DNA from: Roseobacter cerasinus
GTDB taxonomy: Bacteria; Pseudomonadota; Alphaproteobacteria; Rhodobacterales; Rhodobacteraceae
DNA: 50,000 nucleotides
Reading direction: 5' to 3'
Assembly (NCBI RefSeq): GCF_009811755.1
Contig: NZ_BLIV01000002.1
Coordinates: 1 to 50,000 of the forward strand
This document shows positions 9,411 through 17,991 of the stretch, in pieces. Position numbers and translations under genes: made by a program. Position 1 is the stretch's first letter. Each line of letters begins with the position of its first letter. Under the pieces are notes generated by a model, which worked only from the letters and a program-made list of their open reading frames with translations, had not been told where the DNA came from and made no database searches.

Positions 9411-10154
9411 ATGAACAATCTATCAAGGCGCGGCGCACTCGGTGTATTGGGTGGCGCGATGGCTTCGACTGTCGTTCCAAATCTCGCTCGGGCGGGCATG
9501 GGGCCTTACAAATTTGTGCGGATCGACGGCCTAGCCGAGCAAGCCGTCGGCGAAAAATTACTGAAAGAGGTGTACAAGCGCGCCGAGATTGAAATCTCTG
9601 TCACTCCGATGCCTGGAAAGCGGGCTTTGCAGCAAGCGTCTTCGGGCGCAATGGATGGCGAAACGCTGCGCGTGTTTGCGCTTGGTGAGAACGTCAAGTC
9701 GCTCATTCGTGTGCCAACTGCGCTGTCCAGCCTGCAAACCGTAGCCTTCAAGAAAAGCGGCTCGGACATTTCGCTGACGACAAAAGACGACCTCAACAAG
9801 TATTCAAACGTGATCGTCACCGGGGTTTTGCATACTCACGCGATCACCGAAGGTATTTCAGACGTCAACGAGGTGAGTGATCCTGCCGCCATGTTCAAAC
9901 TGGTCGCTGCAGGGCGCGCAGATCTGGCGTTAACCAGCTATCTTGATGGTTTGGCGTCGATCCGGCAGCTGAACGTCGAAGGTATCGAAGACGTGAAGCC
10001 GGCACTCAATGATCAGCCGTTGTTCCACTACGTCCACGAATCCAAGAAGGATGTTGTGCCGGTGGTGGATGCGATCATCAAGGGCATGGCCGATAGCGGC
10101 GAACTGGCCGACTTGCGTACCAAACTCGAAGAAGAGTACCTGGACAATCTCTGA
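9411..10154 (+). CDS. Tat-exported periplasmic solute-binding protein (SBP family 3-like)
   Basis: The ATG at 9411 follows GGAG with good spacing. The first 28 residues form a twin-arginine signal (LSRRGALGVLGG ... NLARA), with cleavage likely after ARA. The mature part of ~220 residues resembles type-2 periplasmic binding proteins of the amino-acid-binding group: a short N-lobe, a hinge around VIVTGVLH, and the phrase AAGRADLALTSYLDGL, which is typical of the second lobe. No ABC permease or ATPase is adjacent. With the divergent chemoreceptor this looks like a sensing module, where ligand-loaded binding protein docks on the receptor. The ligand is unknown. Confidence 0.75.
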   Translation: MNNLSRRGALGVLGGAMASTVVPNLARAGMGPYKFVRIDGLAEQAVGEKLLKEVYKRAEIEISVTPMPGKRALQQASSGAMDGETLRVFALGENVKSLIRVPTALSSLQTVAFKKSGSDISLTTKDDLNKYSNVIVTGVLHTHAITEGISDVNEVSDPAAMFKLVAAGRADLALTSYLDGLASIRQLNVEGIEDVKPALNDQPLFHYVHESKKDVVPVVDAIIKGMADSGELADLRTKLEEEYLDNL

Positions 10155-10246
10155 CAAATGGCTCCGGCGCTGGAATCATAGTGTGAAAGCGTCGGAGGCC
10201 TCTTACAAAGCCGTAGGCCCGTCATATAATAGCACAGCGACCAAGA

Positions 10247-10528
10247 ATGGCCGACGGCAAATACATTGGGTGGGGCGGTTTTCAGAAAGAAGGTGACGAG
10301 TGGGATTTCGGGCTTGTTTTGCGGCCGGATGCGTTTGGCCTAGGCAGGCGCATCTCGAAAAAAGCCATAGATTTCGCCATCGCCGACGACCGCATTCCAT
10401 TTGTGACGTTTCTGCTGCCACCATCCCGGAAGAACCTTGGAGCGCTCGGAAGACTAGGTGCTGAGCACGTTGGCGATGTCGACTACGGCGGAGAGAGATT
10501 CCTGAAGTTCCGTCTTAACACTGCGTGA
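10247..10528 (+). pseudogene. GNAT N-acetyltransferase, C-terminal fragment
   Basis: The 93 codons cover the second half of a GNAT domain: strand YIGWGGFQ, then WDFGLVLRPDAFGLG, which resembles motif A up to the acetyl-CoA pyrophosphate loop (GLGRRISKKAIDFA), followed by the last strands. Complete enzymes of this type have 150-180 residues, so about 65 N-terminal residues are missing and there is no ribosome binding site before the ATG at 10,247. The fragment borders a repeat and a pile of IS remains, which fits loss by rearrangement. Confidence 0.55.
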
Positions 10529-10663
10529 CCAGCGCGCCGCCTGTTTTGCTTATGACCGTCTCAGACCATCTTCAGGCCGCAATGAATGTAAGGCACCTAT
10601 CAAAATCAAACGACCCACGCGAACGGGCGCTTTGGCGACAACGGCTGCAACTCAGAGAATGAT

Positions 10664-10711
10664 ACGCCGCGCCTGCAAGGCGATGCTGCGTCAGCGAGGT
10701 CAAAAAAATCG
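10664..10711 (+). repeat. Copy of dispersed ~50-bp intergenic repeat
   Basis: The stretch contains GATGCTGCGTCAGCGAGGTC followed by an A-run. It aligns with 2311-2360 (minus) and 46,043-46,090 (plus), which share ATGCTGCGTCAGC and the A-rich continuation. The remainder of the gap from 10,529 to 10,735 holds no gene I can support. Confidence 0.5.
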
Positions 10712-10731
10712 ACTGTCGGCGGAGTCCGCAT

Positions 10732-11090
10732 AGTGTTGAAAAAGTCCGTTGATTGGTCGGCTTGGCGCTGATTCACTCGTTTTGAGAGTGGAGGTGTGGC
10801 GATGATGGGACCAAGACAGATGGCGCAAGGTGCGCTGTTTTACGAATTCTCGATTGAAGAGTTTGTGCCTGGCGATCATCCGTTGCGCGGCATTGATCGG
10901 TTTCTAGACCTGTCCGACGTTCGACCGCTTTTGGCCCCGTCTTATAGCTCGCATGGTCGTCCCGCGATTGATCCTGAGTTGATGATCCGGATGCTGTTGC
11001 TGGGCTACTGCCAAGGCATTCGGTCGGAGCGCCGCCCCTGTGAAGAGGTCCATGTCAATCTGGCGTATTGGTGGTTCTGCCGTCTTGACC
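10732..11090 (+). mobile_element. IS5/IS1182-like transposase, 5' remnant
   Basis: From the ATG at 10,802 the frame reads MMGPRQMAQGALFYEFSIEE, then PLRGIDRFLDL, GRPAIDPELMIRMLLLGY and GIRSERR...VHVNLAYWWFCRLDL. This is the N-terminal DUF772-type domain of this transposase group. It stops matching at ~11,090, where IS66-like codons begin in another frame. The TGTTGAAAAAGTCC at ~10,735 is a plausible remnant of the left element end. The catalytic domain is absent. Confidence 0.7.
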
Positions 11091-11154
11091 TATCCGAAGT
11101 ATGTCTGCCGGACATGCAACAAGTTCGTCCAAGCTAAGGTCCCGCCCCGCGCTT
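11091..11154 (+). mobile_element. IS66 tnpC zinc-ribbon fragment
   Basis: These codons read YPKYVCRTCNKFVQAKVPPRA, the Cys-x-x-Cys segment that precedes the DDE domain of IS66 TnpC proteins. Only about 21 residues remain, directly joined to the IS1182-like remnant on the left and a short unassigned stretch on the right. Confidence 0.55.
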
Positions 11155-11187
11155 TCGACTACTGCTGGGCGCATGGTGGCACTAACC

Positions 11188-11349
11188 GTTCGTAAACGGG
11201 GCGGACGCAAGTGCGCAGTGGGCACCAGGACACCGATGGCGATCCCTCAGGGGCCAAACCAGAGATGGTCGCTCGACTTCATGTCAGACGCGCTGGAAGA
11301 CGGGCGCAGGTTCCGGGTGCTGAATGTTATCGACGACTTCAGTCGGGAA
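11188..11349 (+). mobile_element. IS3-family orfB (DDE) fragment
   Basis: The frame reads RKRGGRKCAVGTR, then PNQRWSLDFMSDALEDGRRF and LNVIDDFSRE. This is the start of the rve/DDE catalytic domain of IS3-family OrfB, including the first catalytic Asp in 'SLDF' and the second in 'IDDF'. It ends after three further codons at an unrelated stop and lacks the catalytic Glu region, so it is dead. Confidence 0.65.
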
Positions 11350-11373
11350 TACCAGTCATGAATGCGGACAGTT

Positions 11374-11843
11374 CGATCAGATGATCGACGATCTCCACTA
11401 TCAGTGTGACCTCTTGTCCGTGCACGCTGATCCGGCCGTCCGCGCGGCAGCAGCAGAGATTGTGACGCTCGGCATCCAGCTGTCAGATGCTTTCGTGAAG
11501 GCGGAGGCGACAAACTCTACGCTGTCTGCCAAGATCAAGGTGCTTGCCGCTGAGATCAAGCGCCTAAAGACCCAGCTTAGGAATGCTCAACGTGCGCAGT
11601 ACGGAAAAAAGAGCGAAAAATCTGAAACTGAGAAAGATTCCTCGTCGGTGGGGTTTGATGATGGTGACCCTGAGACCGACGATGAGGATGAAACACCTGA
11701 TGACGGGAACGAACCATCTAAACCTGAGGAGGTTCCCAATACAGGCACTGGTAAGAACAAGAAAAGCTACCCGTCACACTTGCGACGTGAGCCGCGCGAG
11801 TTCCAACCTAGACCCGATCAACTGTGTGACTGCAGCTGCGGTC
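11374..11843 (+). mobile_element. IS66 tnpC, 5' fragment (relative of the intact tnpC at 29,600)
   Basis: From ATG 11,381 the protein MIDDLHYQCDLLSVHADPAV continues with a coiled coil and the acidic KSEKSETEKDSSSVGFDDGD region. It is nearly identical to the first ~155 residues of the intact TnpC on the minus strand at 29,600-31,252. Shared DNA starts about ten bases before the ATG. The match ends at the CDCSCG zinc motif, where unrelated sequence follows. The two copies are in opposite orientation, so recombination between them would invert 18 kb. Confidence 0.8.
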
Positions 11844-11931
11844 AGCGCCTTCACTGGCCGATGATTGTGTGTGTCCGGGCCGAAAGGCCCTGAGTGGTTC
11901 GGGGCCTCCTTGAAACAAGAGGAGGAGTGCT

Positions 11932-12111
11932 ATGAAACTCGTCTCACGATTTGAAGCGGCATCCCGCAGCACGGCAGAACTGCATGGTCTACTGACCAAA
12001 GCATTCAACGCCTTTGCAACAGCTCCGCGCGGCAGCGGTCAGCGCCGCGATGCGCTGGCATCGATGCGCAACATCGAGGATGAATTGGCGGCCCGTTCGC
12101 CAAGCATCTGA
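11932..12111 (+). CDS. Small protein of unknown function (59 aa)
   Basis: The ATG at 11,932 is preceded by a strong GGAGGAG site, and the gene ends in TGA just before a clear intrinsic terminator. This is a complete transcription unit of minimal size. The product (MKLVSRFEAASRSTAELHGL ... RNIEDELAARSPSI) is basic in the middle and predicted helical, without signal or membrane segment. A G+C-rich hairpin (GGGCCGAAAGGCCC) lies about 55 bases upstream and may be a leader structure. I believe similar short proteins occur widely in Rhodobacteraceae, but I know no function for them. It is not DUF1127. Confidence 0.65.
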   Translation: MKLVSRFEAASRSTAELHGLLTKAFNAFATAPRGSGQRRDALASMRNIEDELAARSPSI

Positions 12112-12117
12112 TCTTTT

Positions 12118-12150
12118 GCGGCTGGCCACACGGTCAGCCGCATTTTTTTG
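12118..12150 (+). terminator. Intrinsic terminator of the 59-aa gene
   Basis: GCGGCTGGCC, a four-base loop ACAC and GGTCAGCCGC form a ten-pair stem with one G-U pair. A run of seven T follows on the plus strand, seven bases after the stop codon. Confidence 0.85.
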
Positions 12151-12178
12151 TCATCCAGGTGTGCACGCCACGGGCACT

Positions 12179-12277
12179 CATGATCTTTAAGTCATATTTC
12201 CCATTTATGCGCCATAGATCATAAGTCCAATTTATGCCCTACAGATCATATTGACATTTTATGATTTAAAGATCATA
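12179..12277. promoter_or_regulatory. hipBA promoter with inverted operator pair
   Basis: CATGATCTTTAAGTCATA at 12,179 and TATGATTTAAAGATCATA at 12,260 are reverse complements of each other at 16 of 18 positions. Two further ATAGATCATA/CAGATCATA half-sites lie between them. The stretch is A+T-rich. HipB proteins bind such palindromic sites and repress their own operon, so these are likely HipB operators, with the second overlapping the promoter just upstream of hipB. Confidence 0.65.
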
Positions 12278-12297
12278 CTGGTATGAAGGAGTCACAG

Positions 12298-12549
12298 ATG
12301 AAGAACCTGGCACGCACACCAAATGATATCGGGCACGCCATCCGCCAAGCCCGCAAGGCAAAGAAGCTGACGCAGAAAGAGCTCGCGGAGCGCAGCGGGG
12401 TCTGGCAGGAGACAATTTCCAAGGTTGAAAACGGTTTGTCCGGCACCAAGCTGGAAACCGTTTTCGATATCTTTGCTGCGCTCGACCTGGAAATTCAGGT
12501 GCAGAGCCGCAGCAAGGGCTCGACCGAGAGCTTCGAGGACATCTTCTAA
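12298..12549 (+). CDS. hipB: HipB-type antitoxin, XRE-family repressor
   Basis: The 83-residue protein is a single helix-turn-helix domain (IRQARKAKKLTQKELAERSG, then WQETISKVENG), with a short C-terminal dimerisation strand and acidic tail. I choose ATG 12,298, as AAGGAG lies at the right distance. An in-frame ATG at 12,283 precedes the site and is less likely. HipB neutralises HipA kinase and represses the operon. hipA starts one base after the hipB stop, so the pair is translationally coupled. Confidence 0.88.
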   Translation: MKNLARTPNDIGHAIRQARKAKKLTQKELAERSGVWQETISKVENGLSGTKLETVFDIFAALDLEIQVQSRSKGSTESFEDIF

Positions 12550-12550
12550 G

Positions 12551-13855
12551 ATGGGACGAAAACGAAGCTATCCGCCGTTAAATGTCTTTCTAAATGCGCG
12601 CCATGTTGGCCAACTCCTGCGCGAAAGCACGGGCGCGATCAGCTTTGTCTATGATCAAGACTGGCTGGCTTGGGAGCACCGCTTGCCTGTGTCCCTGTCA
12701 CTTCCACTGCGAGAAGATCGTTATGTCGGCGCGCCTGTCATAGCCGTTTTCGAAAATCTGCTACCGGACAATGATGTTATCAGAGGGCGCGTTGCCGAGC
12801 GCGTTGGCGCGGCGGGCACGGACGCCTATAGCCTGCTAAGCGAAATTGGCCGCGACTGTGTGGGCGCGCTGCAATTCTTGCCGGACGGTGAAGAACCGCA
12901 AGCCGCCGACGATCTCACCGGTCATCCGGTCAGTGAGACGGACATCGAGGCGCTGCTGGGTGAGCTCGACGTCGCACCGCTCGGCATCAGGAGAGAAAAA
13001 GACTTCCGGATATCGGTGGCAGGCGCACAGGAAAAAACTGCCCTTCTCTGGCATGACGGCAAGTGGTTAGAGCCTTCGGGCACCACACCGACAACGCATA
13101 TCATCAAGCCGCAGATCGGGCGGCTCCCGAACGGCATGGATTTGTCGAACAGCGTCGAGAATGAATATCTGTGCCTGAAACTGATGGAAGGCTTTGGCCT
13201 ACGCGCCGCAAATGCCGAAATGGCCAGCTTCGGCGCACGCAGGGCTCTAGTTATCGAGCGGTTTGACCGGCTCTGGACGAGAGATGGTCGCCTCATCCGC
13301 CTGCCGCAAGAAGATTGCGCGCAAGCCCTATCAGTGCCGCCAACCCAAAAATACCAGAACGAGGGCGGGCCAGGCATCGCGGAAATCATGGGACTCTTGC
13401 GCGGGAGCGATGAAGCAACCCAAGACCGGCTGGATTTTTTCAAGTCCAATATCCTGTTCTGGCTAACCGGTGCGACCGATGGACATGCCAAGAATTTCAG
13501 TCTCGCCTTGATGCCAGGTGGGCGTTTCCGGCTGACGCCCTTCTATGACGTGCTGACCGTTCAACCAACGTTGGATGTGCACCAGTTGAACAGAAAAGAC
13601 TTCAAACTGGCGATGCGCTTTGGCAAGTCAAATCACTACAAGGTCAGCGATATCATCGGGCGTCACATTATGGAGACGGGCCTTGCGTCCGGCCTATCTC
13701 GCAAAGCCATTGCCAACATCTTCGAAAGCATCCACGCAACGTCAGAGGCCGCGATGGACGAGACTTTCGCTGCGCTTCCCGCAGGATTCCCAGAAGTGCT
13801 CGTCACGTCGATCCGCAGCGCGGTCTTGGACCGGTTGCGCCACCTCAAACCTTGA
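12551..13855 (+). CDS. hipA: HipA-type serine/threonine kinase toxin
   Basis: The 434-residue protein matches full-length HipA. The N-terminal subdomain has FENLLPDN and the 'GRDCVGALQF' stretch. The ejectable loop ISVAGAQEKT has Ser155, equivalent to the autophosphorylated Ser150 of E. coli HipA. The catalytic DGHAKNF has Asp310 and the metal-binding YDVL has Asp333, equivalents of D309 and D332. All key residues are present, so it is probably active. E. coli HipA phosphorylates glutamyl-tRNA synthetase and induces dormancy; the target here may differ. Two hairpins follow the gene and probably terminate the operon. Confidence 0.92.
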   Translation: MGRKRSYPPLNVFLNARHVGQLLRESTGAISFVYDQDWLAWEHRLPVSLSLPLREDRYVGAPVIAVFENLLPDNDVIRGRVAERVGAAGTDAYSLLSEIGRDCVGALQFLPDGEEPQAADDLTGHPVSETDIEALLGELDVAPLGIRREKDFRISVAGAQEKTALLWHDGKWLEPSGTTPTTHIIKPQIGRLPNGMDLSNSVENEYLCLKLMEGFGLRAANAEMASFGARRALVIERFDRLWTRDGRLIRLPQEDCAQALSVPPTQKYQNEGGPGIAEIMGLLRGSDEATQDRLDFFKSNILFWLTGATDGHAKNFSLALMPGGRFRLTPFYDVLTVQPTLDVHQLNRKDFKLAMRFGKSNHYKVSDIIGRHIMETGLASGLSRKAIANIFESIHATSEAAMDETFAALPAGFPEVLVTSIRSAVLDRLRHLKP

Positions 13856-13886
13856 ACACGCGATCAAGGTTTAGATGAATGGCGTT

Positions 13887-14000
13887 TTGCTCAACCCGAT
13901 TGAGCAAATCCGCACAAATCCAAGCCATGGTATTTCCGCCCGCCAAATGGCGGGCGAAATTTTCTGACTGAGGAGCCGCCTTACGCGGCGGCTCCTTGCT
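13887..14000 (+). terminator. Terminator hairpins after hipA
   Basis: There are three inverted repeats in a row: TTGCTCA/TGAGCAA at 13,887-13,907, CGCCCGCC/GGCGGGCG at 13,937-13,959 followed by AAATTTT, and AGGAGCCGCC/GGCGGCTCCT at 13,971-13,996. The second is the best intrinsic terminator and could work in both directions. The rest of the gap up to 14,155 shows no gene I can support. Confidence 0.6.
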
Positions 14001-14155
14001 GCTCTTCCTCAATGACAGGCTGACACCCATGCAGGAAAGCGCTTTGCGTATCGAACTTCATGCGGGACTGTCGAACATATCCGTTTTGCTTATACGACCA
14101 AGGCAATAGTGGATTCATGCCTTCCAAAATGCGGCAGGGGCTTCCAAATTTCGCG

Positions 14156-15259
14156 TTAAATGTTGCGAGGCGAGCAAACGCTCCTCTTCCAACGCGGCAT
14201 ATCGTTCAACGGCAAGAGATTTGGCACTTGGCAATAACCTTCGGCCGTACCGTCCTCGTCTAGATCCACCAACGCCCAATCTCCATCAATGCGCAACACA
14301 TGCACGGTTCTTGCGATACATGCCCGATCGACAACGTTGCCACCAGGTCGGTCAAACACATCTAGTCGATCTGACTGGACCCATAACCGGGAGGAAGCGA
14401 CACGTTCTAGCTTTGATCTATCGTACGTCTTAATGCTGTTGTCCGAACTAAATGCCCCAATAGTGTCTGTCGTCTTAGGGTTAATGATGTTGGTATCGAT
14501 TATCACTTCTTGTCCGAACCCAGCTGTCAAACTCGAGCGATCTACGTTGGTTTTATTTTGATACAGAGTCCAGTCTTGTGAACGAATGAACTCGCGGGTT
14601 CCGTTCCATGCAGGAGCTTCCGGCACCCAGAAGAACTGCGCTAGACCCGCGTCTTTGAGAGAACGGCAATGCACACCGGGTCCATACACTCCTAGTTCGA
14701 ACCTGCCCCCTAGAATTCGTCTTATTTCCGTGAAGTACGCGCGTACGGACCTAATCGAATTCTTAGAGAGGTCGCCATCAACGCCAATGTAAATGGTGCT
14801 GCCATCTGGAGGACGAATGACCTGCGCGCGCTCAAGAATGAAAGCCGCATCCTGTTGCGCCCGAGCTCCTGTATAACGACCGGCAACATTCCCGTTGTAC
14901 TGGTAGACCACAGCAATCGAGAAACCATAATCAAACAACATGTCTCGCTCGCGGACCGTAAGGTTCTTGCAGTTCAAGCCAGCATTATTTCGATCTGAAA
15001 AGTACCGAATAACCGTATCGATACCAGCTTCGGCGAGGGCGCGGTAGTACCGCTCGTTTGGCCTTGTACATGCATCGAGACCGTCTAAGCCGCTTGGGCT
15101 CGTTCTTCGATCTAAGAATGACGCATTCGCCTGATCAATGACGTGGATGTTGGAAGACCTCGGACTGCCAATAAAATCGGAATCAGAACAGCCGGACAAT
15201 CCGACTGCTGACATCGCGAGACTAGAAATTAAAAAGTCCCGCTTAGAAATTTTTTTCAT
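14156..15259 (-). CDS. Lipoprotein with DUF1906 (glycoside-hydrolase-like) domain
   Basis: The first 24 residues carry a signal with KRDFLIS and end in the lipobox LSGC (Cys24), so the protein is probably exported and lipid-anchored. The KR pair may allow Tat export. Residues ~40-265 match the Rv2525c-like, DUF1906 TIM-barrel group: GLDGLDAC, IRYFSDRNNAG, FDYGFSIAVVYQ and YIGVDGDLS. The C-terminal ~70 residues (SSRLWVQSDRLDVFDRPGG) look like an SH3-type cell-wall-binding domain. The family is believed to act on peptidoglycan or related glycans, which fits a cell-envelope enzyme. It is a single-gene unit flanked by hipBA and an IS66 relic. Confidence 0.8.
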   Translation of the reverse strand: MKKISKRDFLISSLAMSAVGLSGCSDSDFIGSPRSSNIHVIDQANASFLDRRTSPSGLDGLDACTRPNERYYRALAEAGIDTVIRYFSDRNNAGLNCKNLTVRERDMLFDYGFSIAVVYQYNGNVAGRYTGARAQQDAAFILERAQVIRPPDGSTIYIGVDGDLSKNSIRSVRAYFTEIRRILGGRFELGVYGPGVHCRSLKDAGLAQFFWVPEAPAWNGTREFIRSQDWTLYQNKTNVDRSSLTAGFGQEVIIDTNIINPKTTDTIGAFSSDNSIKTYDRSKLERVASSRLWVQSDRLDVFDRPGGNVVDRACIARTVHVLRIDGDWALVDLDEDGTAEGYCQVPNLLPLNDMPRWKRSVCSPRNI

Positions 15260-15639
15260 GGTTGCTAAATCCTAAAATTCCTTCATGAGAATGTTCAAAC
15301 GGTAGCTCGATTGACTCCTTGCAAAAAGGTGCCAATCCTATTTTTTGGCCAAAGACACCAATACGCGAGGTTGAGCGGCCCAAATGTATGTACCGGCTAC
15401 TGTTCGCAATTGATTTCTTCGCATGTTCTCGGAAGTCGCTCATATGTATCCGGCCTGTTGATCGGCACGCGGGCCGTGGCCTTGTTGGGGTTACGCACGC
15501 GCCGTGATCTCATTACCGGACAAGTCGTTGTCGACTATTTGGGCCGTCAGATTCTGGGGGCGTAGTTTTTCCGTTCCATGCTTTCGATCTTTCGCGAACT
15601 CCTTTGGATTGCTTCGGGTCGTTAAATGTTGATCAAAAT
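15260..15639. other. Gap without a supportable gene
   Basis: The 380 bases hold several short open frames on both strands, but none has a ribosome binding site plus a recognisable protein. Part of it (minus strand, ~15,490-15,640) may be the tail of a foreign gene joined to the IS66 relic: the downstream frame reads QNLTAQIVDNDLSGNEITAR without a recognisable family. Confidence 0.4.
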
Positions 15640-16572
15640 CTATGTCTGCGGGACTTGCCCTTTGCTTGGCCCGGGTTGGGTAAGCACACCACAAGCACCG
15701 TTGAGTACACCGAAATGATGCTCAAAGCCTACGCCAGCCAACGGGCTGACAAAGATGTCGAATAACGTATGCTGAGACAGTGCTTCTCTTACACCATCAA
15801 GTGCTTTGGCCAGACCGGCGACTTGGTTGCACATGGTCGCACGGTGATATGTGATGCCATCGTGGTTGAGCATGTTTTCGATACGATACCAAGGGATGCC
15901 CCACCCGAAACGCATGGTCACCAAATATGCCAGCACACTTGACCCGCTGGTCAATCCGGGCATCAAAGTGGGCTTGTACAGAGTCCCAATGGTGACGCCC
16001 TGTTCGCGACAGCGATATCGAGGATACTTCCGGACAGCGACGTAGAACTTGGCCGGGATTACTTCCCGCTTTTCATCAATATCATATGTCCGGATAGTAC
16101 CGCCGCAACCGCATGGGCAGGTCTTGGGGAAATCCATGGGAACCTCAATGCGCTCCAGATTATCCCAATTTTTTGGAGCACGACCGCTTGTATTGCGCGG
16201 TTTCTTGGGCCGCTCTGCTGCAAAGCTCTTATTCTGGCTCCCGGTGCCTTCGTCACTTGGCTCGCGCTCATTGCCTTTCTGAGAATTCTGGCGCCGATTC
16301 TGAGCTACGCTGATTTCAGATTTTGAACCAAACTGCTCATGCAACAGCTCTGCAATCCGCTGCGCCTGTTTGGCCATCTCTGCTTTCAATGCCTGAACCT
16401 GAGCTTTGAGATGGGTGATTTCCCCGGATCGCTTGGTAGCAAGTGCTTTGGCTTCCTCATAAGCCGCCGATTTATTGGCAAACAACCGCACCAAGGCCTC
16501 AATGGGCTCTTGCACGGCTTCGCCGCCAAGTTCACATGCTAATCTGCTATGTTTGACAAATTCGCTGGTCAT
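15640..16572 (-). pseudogene. IS66 tnpC, C-terminally truncated
   Basis: Starting at ATG 16,572, the frame has the TnpC order: a coiled coil (ALVRLFANKSAAYEEAKALA), a helical linker, HEQFGSKSE, a zinc region with CPCGCGGTI, and the start of the DDE domain up to RATMCNQVAGLAKALDGVRE. At about 15,760 the match ends and an unrelated tail runs to 15,640. Intact TnpC proteins have 510-550 residues, so the catalytic core is missing. This copy belongs to a different IS66 subgroup from the ones at 11,381 and 29,600. Confidence 0.75.
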
Positions 16573-16774
16573 GGAGACAGCGGCCCACCACCAGCGCGAG
16601 CGCGGCTCCCTATCAGGGTAGCGCACCCGGGAGGGTCTCCGGGGAGCAAAACCTTGCAGATAGTATTCACAATTTCGGCCATACAGCATCGACCGCCAGA
16701 TTGGCGGGTTCATCCCATGTCGGCTGCAAACGCAGCTGTTCTGGTCACGTCCGACGCATCGGGCGCGTTTTCAC

Positions 16775-16871
16775 TTGATTTTTGGGGGTGAGGGTGGGAT
16801 GAAGAAGATGTCGTGATGAGCGATTTCGAGCCCGGCTATGGATTGCAGTCCACCGGGCTCAACCTTTTTCA
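16775..16871 (+). ncRNA. Candidate small RNA with intrinsic terminator, convergent to a Ner-like gene
   Basis: CTTGATT at 16,774 is followed by GGGTGGGATGAAG and, about 30 bases on, by GAGCCCGG...CCGGGCTC (16,828-16,860) and AACCTTTTTC. The same order (CTTGACT, GGGATGGGATGAAC, a GCGATTTT run-in, a hairpin and CTTTTC) recurs at 31,612-31,711, also just behind a Ner-like gene. The matching hairpins differ in sequence, which fits a transcript or terminator conserved by structure. The -10 region is not convincing, so transcription is inferred only. Confidence 0.35.
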
Positions 16872-16892
16872 AAGCCCAAGTATTCTAGGGGC

Positions 16893-17150
16893 TCATCGCG
16901 GAACCTCCCTAGGCTCAGCAAGGTCCTGATACCTTTCAGGAAAAAGCTCTTCTGGAGTTTTATCGAGGGCAGCCGCTAAGGCTTGCTCAATTCTCTTGGA
17001 GCGGCTTTTGCCAAGCGATACCGAACTCACAGCGCTGGCACCTACTCCAATTTGTTCAGCTATCTCGGCAAGGCTCAGTCCGCGAAGCTCCAATTGATAC
17101 TTGATGTGAGCGTGGCGTTCACGATCCACCGCTATATCAATGTGCTTCAT
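16893..17150 (-). CDS. Ner/Nlp-like helix-turn-helix protein
   Basis: The 85-residue protein (MKHIDIAVDRERHAHIKYQL) contains the Ner/Nlp-type DNA-binding domain: IKYQLELRGLSLAEIAEQIG, then a recognition helix around ASAVSSVSLGKSRSKRIE and the PEELFPERY motif typical for this group. In phage Mu and relatives Ner is a repressor, and bacterial Nlp proteins are related regulators. A paralogue with about 60% identity by eye lies at 31,732. In both, the 3' side meets a converging hairpin unit. The gene has no partner in an operon. Confidence 0.8.
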   Translation of the reverse strand: MKHIDIAVDRERHAHIKYQLELRGLSLAEIAEQIGVGASAVSSVSLGKSRSKRIEQALAAALDKTPEELFPERYQDLAEPREVPR

Positions 17151-17991
17151 AAAGCTACTCCGCGAATCAACTACACCCTTACTGCCAGATGATTTCGGGA
17201 AAAATCAATATCAAACTTAAAATAACAAAAAAAACCGCACTAAAGCGGCTTCCTCTATAGTCTTATCTAGCTCTAGGATTAAACCGGGTCAAGTTAATAG
17301 TAGAAACAAGAATAGACTTACTGAAACTTAGCCTGCTCGCTACGCGACGAACTGCAAACAAGTTCTAAAACGCCAACTGATCAACCGCGATAGAAATCAA
17401 GCGCTCGGACTACTGTTAATTGGAACATTGTGTCTTCCGGCTACCAAAGAAACTGTGCTGCGTTCATTCGTTAGAAACGCAGCAAAATTTTTGTGAGAGG
17501 CCATTGTTGCCGATGGTGCAAGGCCAACCGAAACCGTGGTTACGGTGGAGCTTGAAGATCGATTGGCTTTTTTGCAGTGGAGATTGTGACATACAAGCCT
17601 AACTCAAGTCAGAAAAGATCGCCGGCAGCCAAGCAGCCAGGAGAAAGTTTGTAGCTACTGCCTTAATAGCGATTCTTTTCTTTGCGGCTTTGTATACACC
17701 CGTAACATTTGAGACCTGCCGAGCTACATAGATGAGCGGTGGTGCCACCTCCCCGAAAACAAGAGACCTTGAACACTCGACGCATTTGTCCACGTAGACA
17801 TGGCATAAATCCAAATGCGCATTTGGAGCCCGCGCCTCAAACGGATCCAATGTCGGCAAAAGAACATTCAGTTTTGTTCCAGATCGTTTCTACCATCAGA
17901 AAACCATCAAAAGTAACGCAGCGGACCTCAGCCGATTTGGTAAACTGTTAGAGTCAACTTAAGGTGTTACGTGTGGCTAGTGGGGCGAAAA
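17151..17991. other. 840-base gene-poor gap upstream of the protease locus
   Basis: The left part is A+T-rich. At 17,227-17,251 a seven-pair hairpin (AAGCCGC, loop TTTAGT, GCGGTTT) followed by a T-run forms a good minus-strand intrinsic terminator, although I see no gene feeding it. A minus-strand frame of 86 codons at 17,599-17,859 has no ribosome binding site or known motif and is not called. The last ~100 bases before the regulator should hold its promoter, but I see no clear consensus. Confidence 0.5.

Noticed and set aside
17240-17420. Possible tRNA or structured RNA in the A+T-rich gap
   Set aside because: No acceptor stem, T-loop or other tRNA landmark could be found; only the short terminator hairpin is supported.
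17599-17859. 86-codon minus-strand frame upstream of the regulator
   Set aside because: No ribosome binding site, no motif; composition not clearly coding.
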